Below, one piece after another: positions 1 to 11,556 of a stretch of DNA of 64,000 bases; position 1 is the stretch's first letter, and every line of letters starts with the position of its first letter. The notes under the pieces were generated by a model, which was not told the DNA's origin, ran no database searches, and saw only the letters and a list, made by a program, of their open reading frames with translations. The stretch is from CAWJKP01 sp963843465. GTDB lineage: Bacteria; Planctomycetota; Planctomycetia; Pirellulales; Thermoguttaceae. The translations under genes were made by a program, and so were the position numbers. The stretch spans positions 620,001 through 684,000 of the forward strand of contig CAWJKP010000007.1 of the NCBI GenBank assembly GCA_963843465.1, written 5' to 3'.

Positions 1-151
1 TGTACGACTTCTTCCAGGCTTCCAGGCTGGAGACGTTTTTCACCTTGTCGGAAACGACCTTCACGTTGGCCACGACGCCGCAGGGCTCGCTCTGGGCGGC
101 CCGGCTCCGACTCGCCCCAGCCAGCAAGGCCGGCACCAGGGCCACGACCAT
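1..151 (-). CDS. Transglutaminase-like secreted protein, N-terminal part (runs off the window)
   Basis: Only the first ~50 codons are inside the window. The minus-strand translation has a hydrophobic leader (MVVALVPALLAGASRSRAAQ) and then VKVVSDKVKNVSSLEAW, which aligns with VKVLSDKVEDVSSPEAW of the full-length protein at 14341-16329 and with the one at 24926-26914. The ATG at 151 overlaps the stop of the upstream URO-D-like gene in a TGATG arrangement, which suggests translational coupling. In-frame GTG codons at 154 and 181 are alternative starts; the one at 181 would give the signal peptide a longer, more polar N-terminus. The catalytic region lies outside the window. Assignment rests on similarity to the two paralogues seen here. 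Confidence 0.7.
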   Translation of the reverse strand, partial: MVVALVPALLAGASRSRAAQSEPCGVVANVKVVSDKVKNVSSLEAWKKSY

Positions 152-1194
152 CACGATTGACCATTTGCTGCAACAGTACACTGTCTTGCTCCCGGAACAA
201 GTCGAGAAAAAGCGTCGCCGCACGCGCGGTAGTTCTCCTCCGACATGCCCATCACATGGTACTCCTCGACGTAGCCGATGAAGCCGCCTTGGGGAACCGC
301 CAGGCAATCGTAGAGCCGTCGCGCCTCGGCGTGGATCTCCTCGGGCGTGCCTCGGATCGACACCGTCTGGTAACTGATCGGCACCATGAAGCACTGCCGG
401 CCTCGCAAGCGGCGCCCCGCTTCCGCGATGTCGTTCACGTTGGGCTGCGCGATGTTGAGCACGTCCACGCCGATCTCGTGGAAGTCCTCCATGATCGCCA
501 GGAACTCGCCGCAACAGTGGTACCAGACGTGCAGTCCCAGCTCATGGGCCAAGGCGAACTGGCGGGCATAGCGGGGCTTGAACAGCCGCCGCCAGAGGGC
601 CGGCGAGACCATCAGGCCGGATTGCGTGCCCCAGTCGTCGGCAAAATGGAACCCCTGAAAGCCGTGCCGGGCGGCGATCCGCATCAACTCGCACTCGAAG
701 TCCACGATCCGATCCATGAGGACCGCAAACCCTGCCGGGTCGAGGAGGAAATCCTGCATGGCCTCGGCGAAGCCGCGCAACAACGTGTAGACCGTAAACC
801 CGCTGAGATCGAGGCTGGCCAGGCGGTAGCGGTGGCCGCAGGCCTGGGCGAAGGCGGGCACGGCCGACATCCGCTCCTCTTCCCGCAGGGTCGGCACGCG
901 AATCTCCTCGGCGCGGGGCAGCTCGCGGTAGACCGGCGCCAGGGGATGGCCCATGGTGCCGTCGCCGAGCTTTTCCAGCACGTAGCCCCACTCGTTGACC
1001 GACCAGTCCCAGGCGTTGACCGAGCCGTCGCCAGGCATTCCCAGCGACAAGTGGTAGAGCATTACGTCCCCTCGCGCCTGATCGCGATTCCAGAAGACGA
1101 CCGGAATCCGGTCGGGACTTCGCATTTCGATGGCCCGGAAAACGCGATCCCGGCCGGCCATTTCCTCCGGGTCTGGTCCCGCAGTCCCGTTCAT
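151..1194 (-). CDS. Uroporphyrinogen decarboxylase (URO-D) family protein, MtaA/CmuA-like
   Basis: 347 aa, intact, no signal peptide, so cytoplasmic. The fold family is recognisable from the N-terminal segment around RDRVFRAIEMRSPDRIPV, the central FHFADDWGTQSGLMVSP and the metal-ligand-like HVWYHCCGEF with ADDW upstream. Relatives include uroporphyrinogen decarboxylases and the corrinoid:coenzyme M methyltransferases MtaA/CmuA. Planctomycete genomes carry many such paralogues whose substrates are unknown. It sits 6 nt after the giant secreted gene and overlaps the next gene by one base, so it is probably co-transcribed with glycan-related genes. Not a haem-biosynthesis gene by context; a demethylase or methyltransferase role on methylated sugars or aromatics is conceivable but only inferred. 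Confidence 0.75.
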   Translation of the reverse strand: MNGTAGPDPEEMAGRDRVFRAIEMRSPDRIPVVFWNRDQARGDVMLYHLSLGMPGDGSVNAWDWSVNEWGYVLEKLGDGTMGHPLAPVYRELPRAEEIRVPTLREEERMSAVPAFAQACGHRYRLASLDLSGFTVYTLLRGFAEAMQDFLLDPAGFAVLMDRIVDFECELMRIAARHGFQGFHFADDWGTQSGLMVSPALWRRLFKPRYARQFALAHELGLHVWYHCCGEFLAIMEDFHEIGVDVLNIAQPNVNDIAEAGRRLRGRQCFMVPISYQTVSIRGTPEEIHAEARRLYDCLAVPQGGFIGYVEEYHVMGMSEENYRACGDAFSRLVPGARQCTVAANGQS

Positions 1195-1200
1195 GGCGAA

Positions 1201-4200
1201 CTACCTTTTCTCGGCAGGAAGGTCCTGCTCGGTCCGTCCGAGCACGATCTGGTCGAAGGCTGCGCCGCCGCCCTTGGCGCCCAACTGCAGGCTGCGGAGC
1301 CGCCAGGCCCTCTTGGACGCCGCCCAAAGGTCGACGCGGACGATCCGCCAGGCGGAGGGCGGCGCATCGACCTTCTTGACGATCGTCGCGCCGTCCCACG
1401 CCGTGGGCTCGCCGGCGGCGATCACGTAGCCGCCGTACCCGCCGTCGCTCAACTTTACCGACATTCCCTTGGTCTGGGGCGAGAGCGCCTTCCAAGCCAA
1501 CTGGACCCAGCGGTATTGGCCGGGCTGGGGATGCTCCACGATCTCGAAGTCCCAATTGCGGACCGACTCGCCGAACTGCTCCCGCCACGGATGGCCGGAG
1601 GCGACCTGGCCGCCGGCCGGCGGCGTGAGCGTCAGGCACCGCCCGCCGCTGTAGGCGCCCTCCAGCGAGATCGCCAGTCCCTCCCCGGCGTAAATGTCCT
1701 GCCGGATGTCCTCCTGCTCATCGAAGAGCACCGCCAGCGGGCGCTTGGCGACCACGTCAGGGTGCGAGCAGCCCAAAACCTCGCCGTGGAAGACGATTTC
1801 CGCCAGGCGCGTGTTGCCGCAGACGCCCCAAGGGAGCACCAGGCGGAACCGCGCCGCCTCGACCGGTTTGGCGAACATGTGGGTGTGTACCGCCGCGTCG
1901 GACCGCAGCGGCTGGATCGGCACCCAGAGCTCCTTGGCCGCGTCCCAGTAGTCGATTGATGCGTCGCGGAGCCAGCTCTCCGGGTGCTTGGGATCCTCGA
2001 CAAGCGTCACGCCGGCGACCTTCATCTGCGTGCGGTAGGCGTCGATGAGGATGTAGTTCAGCGGCGAGGTTTCGGCGAACGTGCCCACCATGCTCCAGGG
2101 AATCCACGGCTCGGCTGGGGCGTCGGCCTTGCCGTCGTAGAGCATGGCGACCTTCTGGCGGGGCGTGTCGGTCAAAGATGTCGTGCCTTGGGAGGTGACC
2201 AGGCGGATCATGGGCGTGGTCTTGGCGAGCAGGTTCGCCGAGAGGTCGGCCGGCTTCTGGGCAGCGTTGCCCCAGCCCGTCATCGCCGTCGTGGGCGCGC
2301 CGTCGCTGGCCAGGATCTTGCCGCGCATGTCCGACGCCTCGGGCGTGAGGCGGGTTTGCCACTTTGGGGCATAGCTCTTGTCGAGCCTGCACACGGCCCC
2401 TTCCCACGTGGCCAAAATCAGGCTGCCCTCGGCCAGCCAGGCGGGCACGGCCAGGGCCTTCATGTCCTTCTCCAGCAGGGCGCGGCCCTCGAGGTCGGTC
2501 ACATAGACGGTGCCCAGGTTGCTGGCGACGGCCAGCCGCCCGTCGCCGGAGAAACGCGGGGAGTGCAGCAAGTCGTCGCCGTGGAAGACCCACTGCAACC
2601 CGTCGGCCACGGAGTAGAGCTTCAACAGGTCCTCGGTCACCACGGCCACCAACGAGCCGTCGGTGGAAAGGCTGAAATCCTCGGCGGCAGTGGGAATCAC
2701 GCGGACGATCTTGCCGTCGCGGAGCACGAACAGTTTCCCGCCGTCGGCGATGTTGTAGAGCACGCAGGTCTTGGCGTCGGCGCTGGCAGCGCGCGATGCG
2801 GACCTCGCCGCTGCGGCCCACCGGCTGCTGCCACCTGGGTTTTCCGTCGGACGCCCCGTAGGCGGTGGCGACCGTGCCCTCGATCACCAGGAGCGTGTCC
2901 GCGTCCAGGGCCAGCAGCTTGCCGGGGTGGCGTTGGCGACGGAACCAATCTTGCTGCCAAAGGACGCGGCCGTCGGCGGACCAGACCGCCAGTCCCAGAT
3001 CGCCGGCGCTGGCGACCCAACGGCCGCCGTCGCCGACGGCGAAGCTGTTGACGTGATCGCGGACCAGAGCCGGAACGAAGCGGTGCGGCAGGCGCTGCGG
3101 CAGGCCGTAAAGCGCGAATCGCCGCTGGAGCCGGCCGTCCGCCCCCACCAGGTAGAGATGGTAGCCCTGGGCGCTTTGCATATCGAAGCCCTGCACGGCC
3201 AATCCGCTGCCGAGCGCCGTCGGCCCGAAGGCGAAGTAGTGCCCCGCCCGCTGCCGCCAGCGGATGGCGCCGGTTTCCACGTCCACGGCGTAGAGGTTGT
3301 GGTCCCAGTTCATGGTGTTCATCACCGCCAGCTTGCCGCCATCGGTGACGACCAGGTCGCGGACGTGCGGGCCGAACGACTCGTCGGCCGGGGTGAAATC
3401 AGGTGTCGGATTTCCCGTAGGATGGATTGCTAATCCGTCCGAGGAATGTGCTTCGTGGCCGGACGGATTAGCAATCCGTCCTACGTCGGTAGTAGCCTGC
3501 GCAGCGACGATTTTCCCGCTTCCCGGAACACGGAGGGCATTCCCTACCGAGGCATCGCTCAAGTTCAAGAGGTCCAGCGGCAACTCGGCGTCCTGGAGGG
3601 CGAACTTCAGCGTCGCCCGCTTGCCGCTGAACAGCTCAACCGCTTCCACGACAAATCGCTCCCCGGCGCGTTGAGCGGCAGGATGAATTCGCCGCCGGCG
3701 CCCTGGGACGCCGCCGAGACATATTGCTGGTCCAACACGCCGCCGTCGGACGCCAGCAGGCGGACGCGGACCGGCACGGCCGCCGCGATCGCCTTGTCCG
3801 CGCCGTCCCGCACCCGGACCTCCCATCGCATCGCCTTGCCGCGCTCGACTTCGCTTCGTGAGTCGATCTCCACGCGGGCGATGGCAGCCGGGAGAATAGC
3901 GAAGACGCGGGCGGGCATGTTGCGGCAGTCGGCTTGCAACACGCCGCCGGCCGGTTGAACCTGTTTCCCGGCGAAGACGTCATAGACGGCCCGGCCCTCG
4001 ATGGCTTCGGGCTTCAGCGGCACGACTTGCGGCACCAGGCTGGCGCAGGACAACGTGACGCGCCACAGGTGTCCCGGCTCCAGATCGCCGAAGGTGGTGT
4101 TGTTGACCACGAACAGGTACCGGCCGTCCTCCGCCCGCCGCTCGCTGATGAAGACCTCGGGGTTCTCCACTTCCGCGGCCGGCCGGACCTTGGCCAACGC

Positions 4201-7200
4201 CTTGGCCAACAGGGGAGCGGCGGCCTTGGCATAAGCGGCCGTTCGCCAGAAGGCGTGATCGTCGGCGGCCAGGCTTGGGTCCTTTTCCCAATGGTCAAAC
4301 GACAATCCCAGCGGGACGAAATCCTTGACCAACTCGGCGCGGCAGGTCCCGTCGGTGAAGACGGCCACGCCGGCTTGCTTGGCGGCCTTCAGCGCCGAGG
4401 CGAGCACCGGCTCCATCTGGACCGTCTGACCGACCACCAGCACCGCCTCGTACTGCTTCAGCGTGTCGGGCTTGAGGTCCTCGGCGAAGACGATGCTGGC
4501 CGGCCGGTGCGCGTGCAGACAGGCGATATAGGCCTCCATGACGCGGGCGAAATGCCGCCCCGTCGCGCCCACCCAATCGTCGATCTTGTACATCCGCCCG
4601 CTGGCCACAATGGCCACCTTGTCGTGGTTGTGCAGGGAAACGAGCCATGGCCCGTACGCCTTGAGCACTGCGTTAAGACTGCGGTAGACGCTGCACGTGC
4701 CGTTGGAGGACATGCGCGGATCGTCGCTGTTGCCCGCCAGCGCGAAGTGCCAGGGCGGCACGGGGTCGGAGCAGCCGACGCCGTCGGCGCCGCGCATCAC
4801 CATTTGCCAGAGCGTGGTGAGGATCTGGTCGCCGGTGCCGGCGTCGTTCCAAACCTCCGGATGGCCCCAGGCCCTCTTGCCCGGCCGCTTGTAGAAGTCG
4901 ACGCCGAACGGGCCGTGGTACGGCAGCTCGACCTGCTCCCACTGGGCCTGCAGGTCGGTCTCATCGACGTTGGAAAGCGTGATCGGCGGATACGACTCGA
5001 CGTTGCGGAACGGGCAGGCCACGGCGGTCACCCGGTCCGGCGCCAGTTCCTTGAGCTTCTTGTTGAACATCGCCTGCGCGTCCACGGCATAGGAGAGCCG
5101 ATAGCCGGCGACCTTGTCGAGAAGGTCGTCCCACGCGCCGGTGGCCGCCGCTTTCTTCAGCGCTGCAGCGCAAGCGGCCTTCTCTTGGGCCGTCTTGGCC
5201 GCCGCCGCGCCGCGATCGCCGAAGACCCACCAGTTCGACGCCCAACTCCAGCCGCGGAAGGCCGGATAACCCTTCAGGGCCTCGGTGGTCGTGGCCAGGT
5301 CCTTGAGGTCCTGCTCGGGCGTGCGCGAGTCGAAGCCGGGACCGCCCAGCGGCAGCCCCGCATCGTTGCCCATCAGGATGGCCATCTGGCGGATTCCCGA
5401 GGCGCTGTATCCGCTCATGGCTTGCAGCAGCGACGGCGCGGTGACGAGCTTCTCGGGCGAGACGGTGCGCCGATCGGCCTCCAGCGACTTCATCAAATCG
5501 GCGACCTCGGCGCGGGATGCGGCGAGCGAGAAGTCGCCCATCTGCCCGGGGTGGCCGAGGTGATCCACCATCAGGTTAAAGCCCAGTCGCTCGCTGCGAC
5601 GGAAGGCGGCCGTGGCAATGTCCGGGGCATCCCAGGCATTGGCCTGCGGGTAGGTACAACGGTAGTCGCCATAGATCACCGTCAGCAGCGACGCGGGCCT
5701 CATGCCCGGACCGATCACCAAGGGCTGAAAAACGCAGGTCAAATCCTTGCCGGCCACGCCCAGCAGGTAAAGGCCCGGCCGCAGCCGCGCGGTCAGCAAC
5801 TTGGGAAGCGTGAAGCGGATTTCCTTGGCGGCCGGGTCGAACTTGGCTTTGGCGGTGGCGAGCGTTTGGGAGCCGTCGCGCAAGGTGATGGTCAGTTCCG
5901 TCTCCTTATCGGGTGCAGTCCTGTCAGCCGCAGCGGCCACGCCGGCAGCGCTGTTAGCCCCGGCGGCCACGCCGGCAGCGCTGTTAGCCCCGGCGGCCAC
6001 CCCGGCAGCGCTGGGGACGTTGCCGCGGAGGTAGATCGTCAGCGGAATCTCTTCACCGCGCCCGAAGTACACGCGGCCCAGTGGCGTCGAGGTCGCAGCG
6101 CTGCCATGGGCGCCCGCCGCGCGGACTTCCACAAGCGTCTGCACCTTATACTCGCTCGCTGTGGCGCCATGTTGCCAGGGCGTGGATTCGGGCGTCACCT
6201 TGATCTGGTACAGGCCCGCAAGGTCCTCGGGAAGGAGCAACTTGCCATCGGTCAGTTTCAGCTCGTGATAGTCCAGCACGCCGAAGGGCCGGGCCCACAC
6301 GCGCCACCGGGGCTTGATCCGGCGTCCGCCGCCGTCGAACTCGATGGCAAAACCCACCGCTTCGCCGGCGATCCAGGGTCCGCCCTGGGCCGTCACGGTC
6401 AGCCGCTCGTGATCGATGTTCACCGAACGCTTCAGCGCGCCGCTGGACAAGTCGTAGACCTGGAACAACTCGATGGGGTGCCGGCCGCGAAGCAAGGCTT
6501 CGCCGCCCCAGAGTCGCATGCCGCGGATGCCCTCGGCGAGCTTCCGCTGGGGCGGGACGTTCAGCTTGATTTCCCCGGCGGGCTTGCCGTCCAGCCCCGT
6601 CTTGCGGAGCACGGTGTCTTGCGAGCTGATGGTGTACAGCACGCCGTCGGGGTCCACGTCGAAGCCGCCGTTGTCGCCTTCGTACGTATTGGACGAGACG
6701 CCCAGGTTGCGCTCCCATTTCAGTTTGCCGTCGAAGCCGAGGCACTGCACTTCCGGCTTGCCCCAATAGACGACGTAGAAAGCCTGCGCCTTTTCGCAGA
6801 CGCGGAAAGCTTGCGCCGGGCACTTGTCAACGTGCGGCAGCGCGTAGGCCCTGACGATCTTGCCGCCGGCGTTGAGCTGGAGGATGCGGTCGCGATGCTG
6901 GTCCAGGCCGTAGAAGTCGCCGCCGGCCCCCGCCTCGACATCGCCGGGCGCATCCCAGCCGACCTGGTCGCTGACGAGGAAATCGGTGACCGCAAGGGTC
7001 TTGTGGAACTTCTTGTCGTAGATCGCCACCTGGCGGGCGAAATGGCCGTGGGCGGTGGCGATCAGGCCGCCGGCGTCGGCGGTGGCGTTGTGGATGGCCT
7101 CGATCAATGCCCCGCCGAGCTTGTCCCGGCCATCGCGGCTGACGCGGAGGATATAGCCGCCGTCGTGCGCCGGCGACGTGAGATAGACCATGCCGTCGCG

Positions 7201-7368
7201 CCCGATCGTCAGGCTCGCGCGCTGGCAGTCGAACAGGGGATCCTCGCGAGAGATGATCTGCTGGAGTTTCAGCGGTGCGACCGCTTGAGGCTTGTCGTCG
7301 GCCGCCAGGGAGAAACAGCGCGACAGGATCAGAACCGACGCGATCAATTCGAACACTTGCCGTTTCAT
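1201..7368 (-). CDS. Giant secreted multidomain glycan-related protein (beta-propeller + TIM-barrel-like + PQQ/WD-like C-terminus), two frameshifts
   Basis: Reads as one protein of about 2055 aa starting at 7368 with signal peptide MKRQVFELIASVLILSRCFS. Order: N-terminal NHL-like propeller (about 40-380); an Ala/Gly-rich repeat near 460; a glycosidase-like region (about 560-1000) with a GATase-like segment (YEAVLVVGQTVQMEPVL) as in beta-galactosidase trimerisation domains; then PQQ/WD-like repeats (NLYAVDVETGAIRWRQ) and a C-terminal discoidin/CBM-like domain. The frame is lost near 3661, where a CCCC run should be one base longer, and near 2795, where re-adding GC in a GCGC tract restores VRIARAASADAKTCVLYNI. 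Both flanks are well preserved, so I infer sequence errors rather than decay. First 67 bp after the previous glycosidase, same strand. Catalytic residues not assigned. Confidence 0.65.
3416..3485. repeat. Palindromic repeat inside a coding region
   Basis: 25-nt inverted arms (3416-3440 and 3461-3485) with one mismatch and a 20-nt loop. It is read in frame within the giant secreted protein, giving the peptides VGRIANPS and DGLAIHPTG. No effect on the reading frame is seen, so the element is tolerated as an insert in a domain linker. Confidence 0.8.
5941..6013. repeat. 30-bp tandem minisatellite in a coding region
   Basis: Two exact 30-bp units (5941-5970, 5971-6000) plus 13 bp of a third with one change. 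On the coding strand the unit encodes AAGVAAGANS-type decapeptides, a flexible linker between the propeller and the glycosidase-like part of the giant protein. Thirty is a multiple of three, so copy-number change would stay in frame. Confidence 0.85.
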
Positions 7369-7435
7369 CGGAGTCTCACTTGCTCTTTTCCAACTGGGAA
7401 GCTACTCATAACGGTGATCGAACCGCGGGTGGCCG

Positions 7436-10400
7436 CTATTCCTCCAGGATCAAGTCTCCGACGACCTCCACGCTTTTCGACTGCACGTCGCCGAACCAGC
7501 CCATGATGCTGTGCCGGCCGCCTTTGCCGTTGTCCTCGTTCAGCGTCACGGTCAAGCCGAGATTGGCGCCCGCTCGGGGCTTGAAGGGCGCCAGCCTGTT
7601 CCAGGGGATGGCGACCTCGTAGGTCATGCCGCCGGTGCCGTCCGCGGCGCGATGGGTGGCCACGACGATGTCTTTGACCTCGCCCGTGGACGTGGCGGTG
7701 TTGCCGGAAAGATGGCACCACGCCTTGCCCTTGCCGCTGGCGTGGGAGAGCCCCATGGAATAGTCGTACTTGCCCGGTTTCTCCGCCTCGGACCGGGCCG
7801 GATCGACGATGAATTGCAGCCCGTCCTGGGCCCAGAGCATGTCGTCGGGCATGGGATTGTTGAAGACGCGCTCCCTGACGTCCACGCCGACGTACAGGTA
7901 CCGATCGTCCCAGAGGAATCGCACCTTGGCCGAGAGGTCGTCGGGGCCGTTCCATTTGACTTTCTGCGGGTCCCCGGGAGTGATGACGCGGTACTGCCGC
8001 GCTTCATTGATCATTTCCACCGGGCAGCCCTTCCAAGCTGCCTCGTCGAGCTTGCCGTCCAGCTTCAGCGGAGACCTGGCCTTGGGCACGCCGACGAACC
8101 CCGCCACGTTCCGCTGGCTTTCCACTGCGCGGCCCGAGGCGTCGGTCACCGTGGCTTTCACCTTGTAGACGGCAAACGGGTCGATTCCCGCCAGCGGGAC
8201 GACAATCGCCGATTCGCTCTCGGCATCCACCGTGGCCGTACCGTCGGCGGCCGGCTGGAAGAACGCGCTGGCGGACGTGGGCTTCTCATACACCCCGTTG
8301 ACGATCGGCGTCTCGCTCACCAGGGCCAACTGCCAGGTGATCTCCTGCCTGTCGAGCCCGTTGTTCTTGACCAGCAGCCTGACGCCCGCCGGCTTGTCGC
8401 CCCGGGCGGGTTCCGGCAGGATCTTCGCTGTCAGCCGTCCCGCGACGGGCACCAGGGCCGAGAGCTGCCCGCAGAGGTTCCCGGCGGCGTCCCGGATGGG
8501 AACCAAGAGGTCGCCCTGGCGGACTTCGCTCAGAAGCGGCGAGGTGACGGCGAAAGTGAGCGTCGTCTTTACCGGACCGGATACCTGCGCCCGCCGGCTT
8601 GGCGGTCCAGAAGGGAGGCGTCAGCAGTTGGATGCGGTCCGGGGTGGTGCCGTTGAGCGATAGGGTCATCGGCACCGCGGCCCCCTTGATAATGGCTGAC
8701 GGGATCGAGGCGAGCGACGCCGCCGGCGGCGCCAGGGCGTCGGCCAGGCCGGTCCCGCCCTTGTAGAGCAGCAAGACGGGATCTTCGCTCACACTGAGGG
8801 TCAGACCCTTGCCGGCGGAGTGCATCTCGGTCCTGCGGCCATCGACGCGGATGGTTTGCACGGCGTCCACGCCGGCCAGGGGCAGGCCCACGTCGGCGCG
8901 GCCCTTGTCGGCCCAAAGGACCTGGAGGCACTGCCCGGCGCGGTCGCGGAAGAGATAAGCGTGGATTCCTCCGGCGTACTGCTTCTGCTCCACAAACTTC
9001 TTGGTGCAAATCGCGTTGACCATGTTGTAGTAGGTCACCGCATCCAGCTTGGGCGCGTAGCGGCAATAGCGGCAGTCGAAGACGTTGAAGGCCGACGAGT
9101 TGTCGTTGGCCAGCGTGCCCGCCGCGTCCGGATAGAGCAGGTCGAACCACGACGCGCTGGCTCCGCCGGCCGCGAAGAAGACGGTGAACTTCTTGATCAT
9201 CTCCACGGCCACCGCCTGCCGCGTCATGCCCTGGGCGTTCAGTCCCAGCTCGGTGGACCAGATCGGCTTGGCGCCGCCGTACTTCTTGAACAGCTTATGG
9301 TAGGTTTCGATTGCCCGTCGCACGTCCACGTAACTTTCGTAGATGTGGAAATCGTAGGCGTCGCAGCAGTCCTGGACGCCGTACTTGAAGTATCGCTCCT
9401 CCGGCCCGGAAGAGGTCGCCAGCACGATCACGCTGGGGTCGATCTTCTTCACCTCGTCGTAGACAATGCGATAGGCCCTCATGCTCTCCTGCACTCGTGC
9501 GTCGTCGCCGTGCGGCTCGTTGCCCAAGGAGATGACCGTGGGGCGGACCTTGCCGAATGCGGCCAGCCAGTTGCGCACTCCCTGCCGCAGCGCCTTTTCA
9601 TCGTACTTCTGGTAGCCCGGCGCGTGCTCTTGGATGTCGTGCGTCGGCGCGCCGGTCAGTACGCCCATTCCCAGCTTCTGGCACAACTCGATGCCGGGGG
9701 CGTAGGGCGTGTAGGGCGGGTCGGCCGACCATCCGCCCCAGATGCCGCAGATGCGAATTCCGATCCGGTCCGAAAGGATGAACCGCTCGCCGATCCGGTT
9801 GTCCCAGTCGCGGCCGGTAAAGGGAACCTCCTGCGGCCTGCACTTCTTCGTCGCCGCTTCGGGCAGGATCGCCAACGAAGTGTAATTGCGGAAGGGCAGG
9901 TCGTTCTCCTGGGCCACCTCGGCATGGATTTCGTAGTAGCGCCCCACTTCCAGCGGCGCTTCGCTCAGGTCGAGCGCGGCGTCGTACTCGATCCAATTTC
10001 CCTTCTTGCCAGTCTTCACCAGCGCCGCCTTCCCGGCCGCGGTCTGCTCCGCCCCCCAGAAATCGCGCACGACGTAAGAAAGCTCGCACTGAGCGTCCTT
10101 CAAGGGCTTCGTCGCGCGCACCGTCGCGGTGACCAGCCGCTTGTCGTCGGGGAAGAGCATGTTCCCCATCTGCGCGGTCGAGAAGAGGATCGCCGCGACG
10201 CGCTTGTCCTTGCGCGGGGCTGCGGCGACATAGGACGCCGAGATCTCATCGACCCAGAATTTTCCCGAGGTCTTCCGCAATTCCACCCGGAACCGCGCCG
10301 CGGCCGCGCCCGCGGGCGTCTGGAGCCGTTTGCTGACCGCCTGCCAGTTCCGCTGCTTGAATAGTTCCGCCAGCGAGACGGAGCCCACCGCTTTCCCCGA

Positions 10401-11288
10401 AGCGTCCATCCATTCCAGCATTACAATCCCCTGGTAAGAAGAGTCGGGCGAGACCAGGTCCGACTTGGCCCCGAAAGCGATCTCCCACGTCCCCGCCGCC
10501 ACTTGGAACGTGGGACTGACCGCCGAGCACGGATCGTCCTCGTGTTGCGCCGCGCGCTCGAACAGCAGGGAGTGCTTTCCCTTAAACGCCTCTTTGTTGT
10601 CGACGACGACCTTCCCCTGAATGATCCAGCCGCCAGGCAACTTGTCGGACCGCTCAAAATCGGCCTTGAAAGTTGCCGCTTGGACGACGGCCGGCTGAAT
10701 CGCATCGATCCCCACGTTGGCAAGGTAGAGCACGGGCAGCTTCCCCTTGTCGCCGGCGTCGGCACTCAAAAGGACCGCAAGGTACTTCGGCGAGCCGTGC
10801 CATTTCCCGTCGTTGGCCCCGCCCCAGTGCTCGCCGCCGGCCACCTCCGAGGGCTTGATGACCAGGTCGTGCCACTTTCCGTCGTCCTGGAGCTTCACGC
10901 CCTTCTGCTGGTGACACTGGCCGGTCCCGTCGCCCAGCCGGACCGTGACGGTGCCGGCGTGCTCGGCCTTCACGCGCAGGCGAATGGCGGCCAGGTCGTT
11001 GATCTCCAGCGACTTGAGGTCCTTGATTATTTGGACGTACGCGCCGCCCTTGGTGAAGTCGCCGGCGAGCTTCAGGCAGGCCTGGCCTTTCTCCGGCAGG
11101 TCCTGGACGACAGAGAGCGAGCCTTTGGCGCCGGGAAACTCCTGCCCGTTGTCAAAGGTTGCGTCCGGTTCCCCTTCGACGACGATGTCCAGGGGAATGA
11201 GCGAGACAACTTGCTGCGCCTCCGCGGCAGAGGCGAGGAGCAAAACGACCAACACTGCCTTGACGAAGCACTTGGGAGACATTGGCAT
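7436..11288 (-). CDS. Secreted glycoside hydrolase-like protein (clan GH-A type barrel) with C-terminal CBM9-like domain, one frameshift
   Basis: About 1284 aa from ATG 11288 (an in-frame ATG lies at 11282). The signal peptide is MPMSPKCFVKAVLVVLLLASAAEA. Two beta-sandwich regions come first (about 30-350), then a barrel segment with WGGWSADPPYTPYAPG, SLGNEPHGDD (candidate acid/base Glu), FHIYESYVDV and WSTELGLNAQG (candidate nucleophile Glu), as in clan GH-A enzymes such as GH5/GH39. The C-terminus (LDGKLDEAAWKGCPVEMI, DDRYLYVGVDV, GLQFIVDP) is a CBM9-like domain common in planctomycete exoproteins. The frame changes near 8590; re-adding GC in GGCGCAGG joins KPAGAQVSGPVKTTL. Followed after 67 bp by the giant protein, probably one transcript. 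Confidence 0.7.
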
Positions 11289-11331
11289 GGGCCTTTTCTA
11301 CCGGCTGGTGTCGCTGCACATTTCCCTGCCC

Positions 11332-11412
11332 AAAGTAGCAGGCACACTCCGTGTGCCGTCCGCTGTCTACGCCACCAGGGGCGGACGGCACACGGAGTGT
11401 GCCTGCTACTTT
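11332..11412. repeat. Palindromic repeat in a divergent intergenic region
   Basis: 32-nt perfect inverted arms (11332-11363 and 11381-11412) around a 17-nt loop. It lies between the divergently transcribed glycosidase (minus) and oxidoreductase (plus) genes. Arm sequence is related to the outer arms of the nested element at 26941-27114 (both contain GGCACAC and GTGTGCCG). Could form a strong hairpin in RNA of either strand. Confidence 0.85.
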
Positions 11413-11556
11413 ACGGACTGTGAACCATTGCACCCCTACTAATAACTCCCCGCTCGTTCCCCGTCAAGTTGCTTGATTCGCAGATCGTGCCATGCTACTA
11501 TCGTGGATGCCATTGCGGCCTGCAAGCCCGAACCGCTGTTTATGGAGCCATCGGCC

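Noticed and set aside
157..1959. Long plus-strand ORF of 600 codons
   Set aside because: Antisense to the URO-D and giant secreted genes. Its composition is the mirror of those genes and shows no domain; typical GC-rich shadow.
3934..7506. Plus-strand ORF of 1190 codons
   Set aside because: Shadow of the giant minus-strand gene. No recognisable motif or leader, while the minus strand has clear signal peptide and domains.
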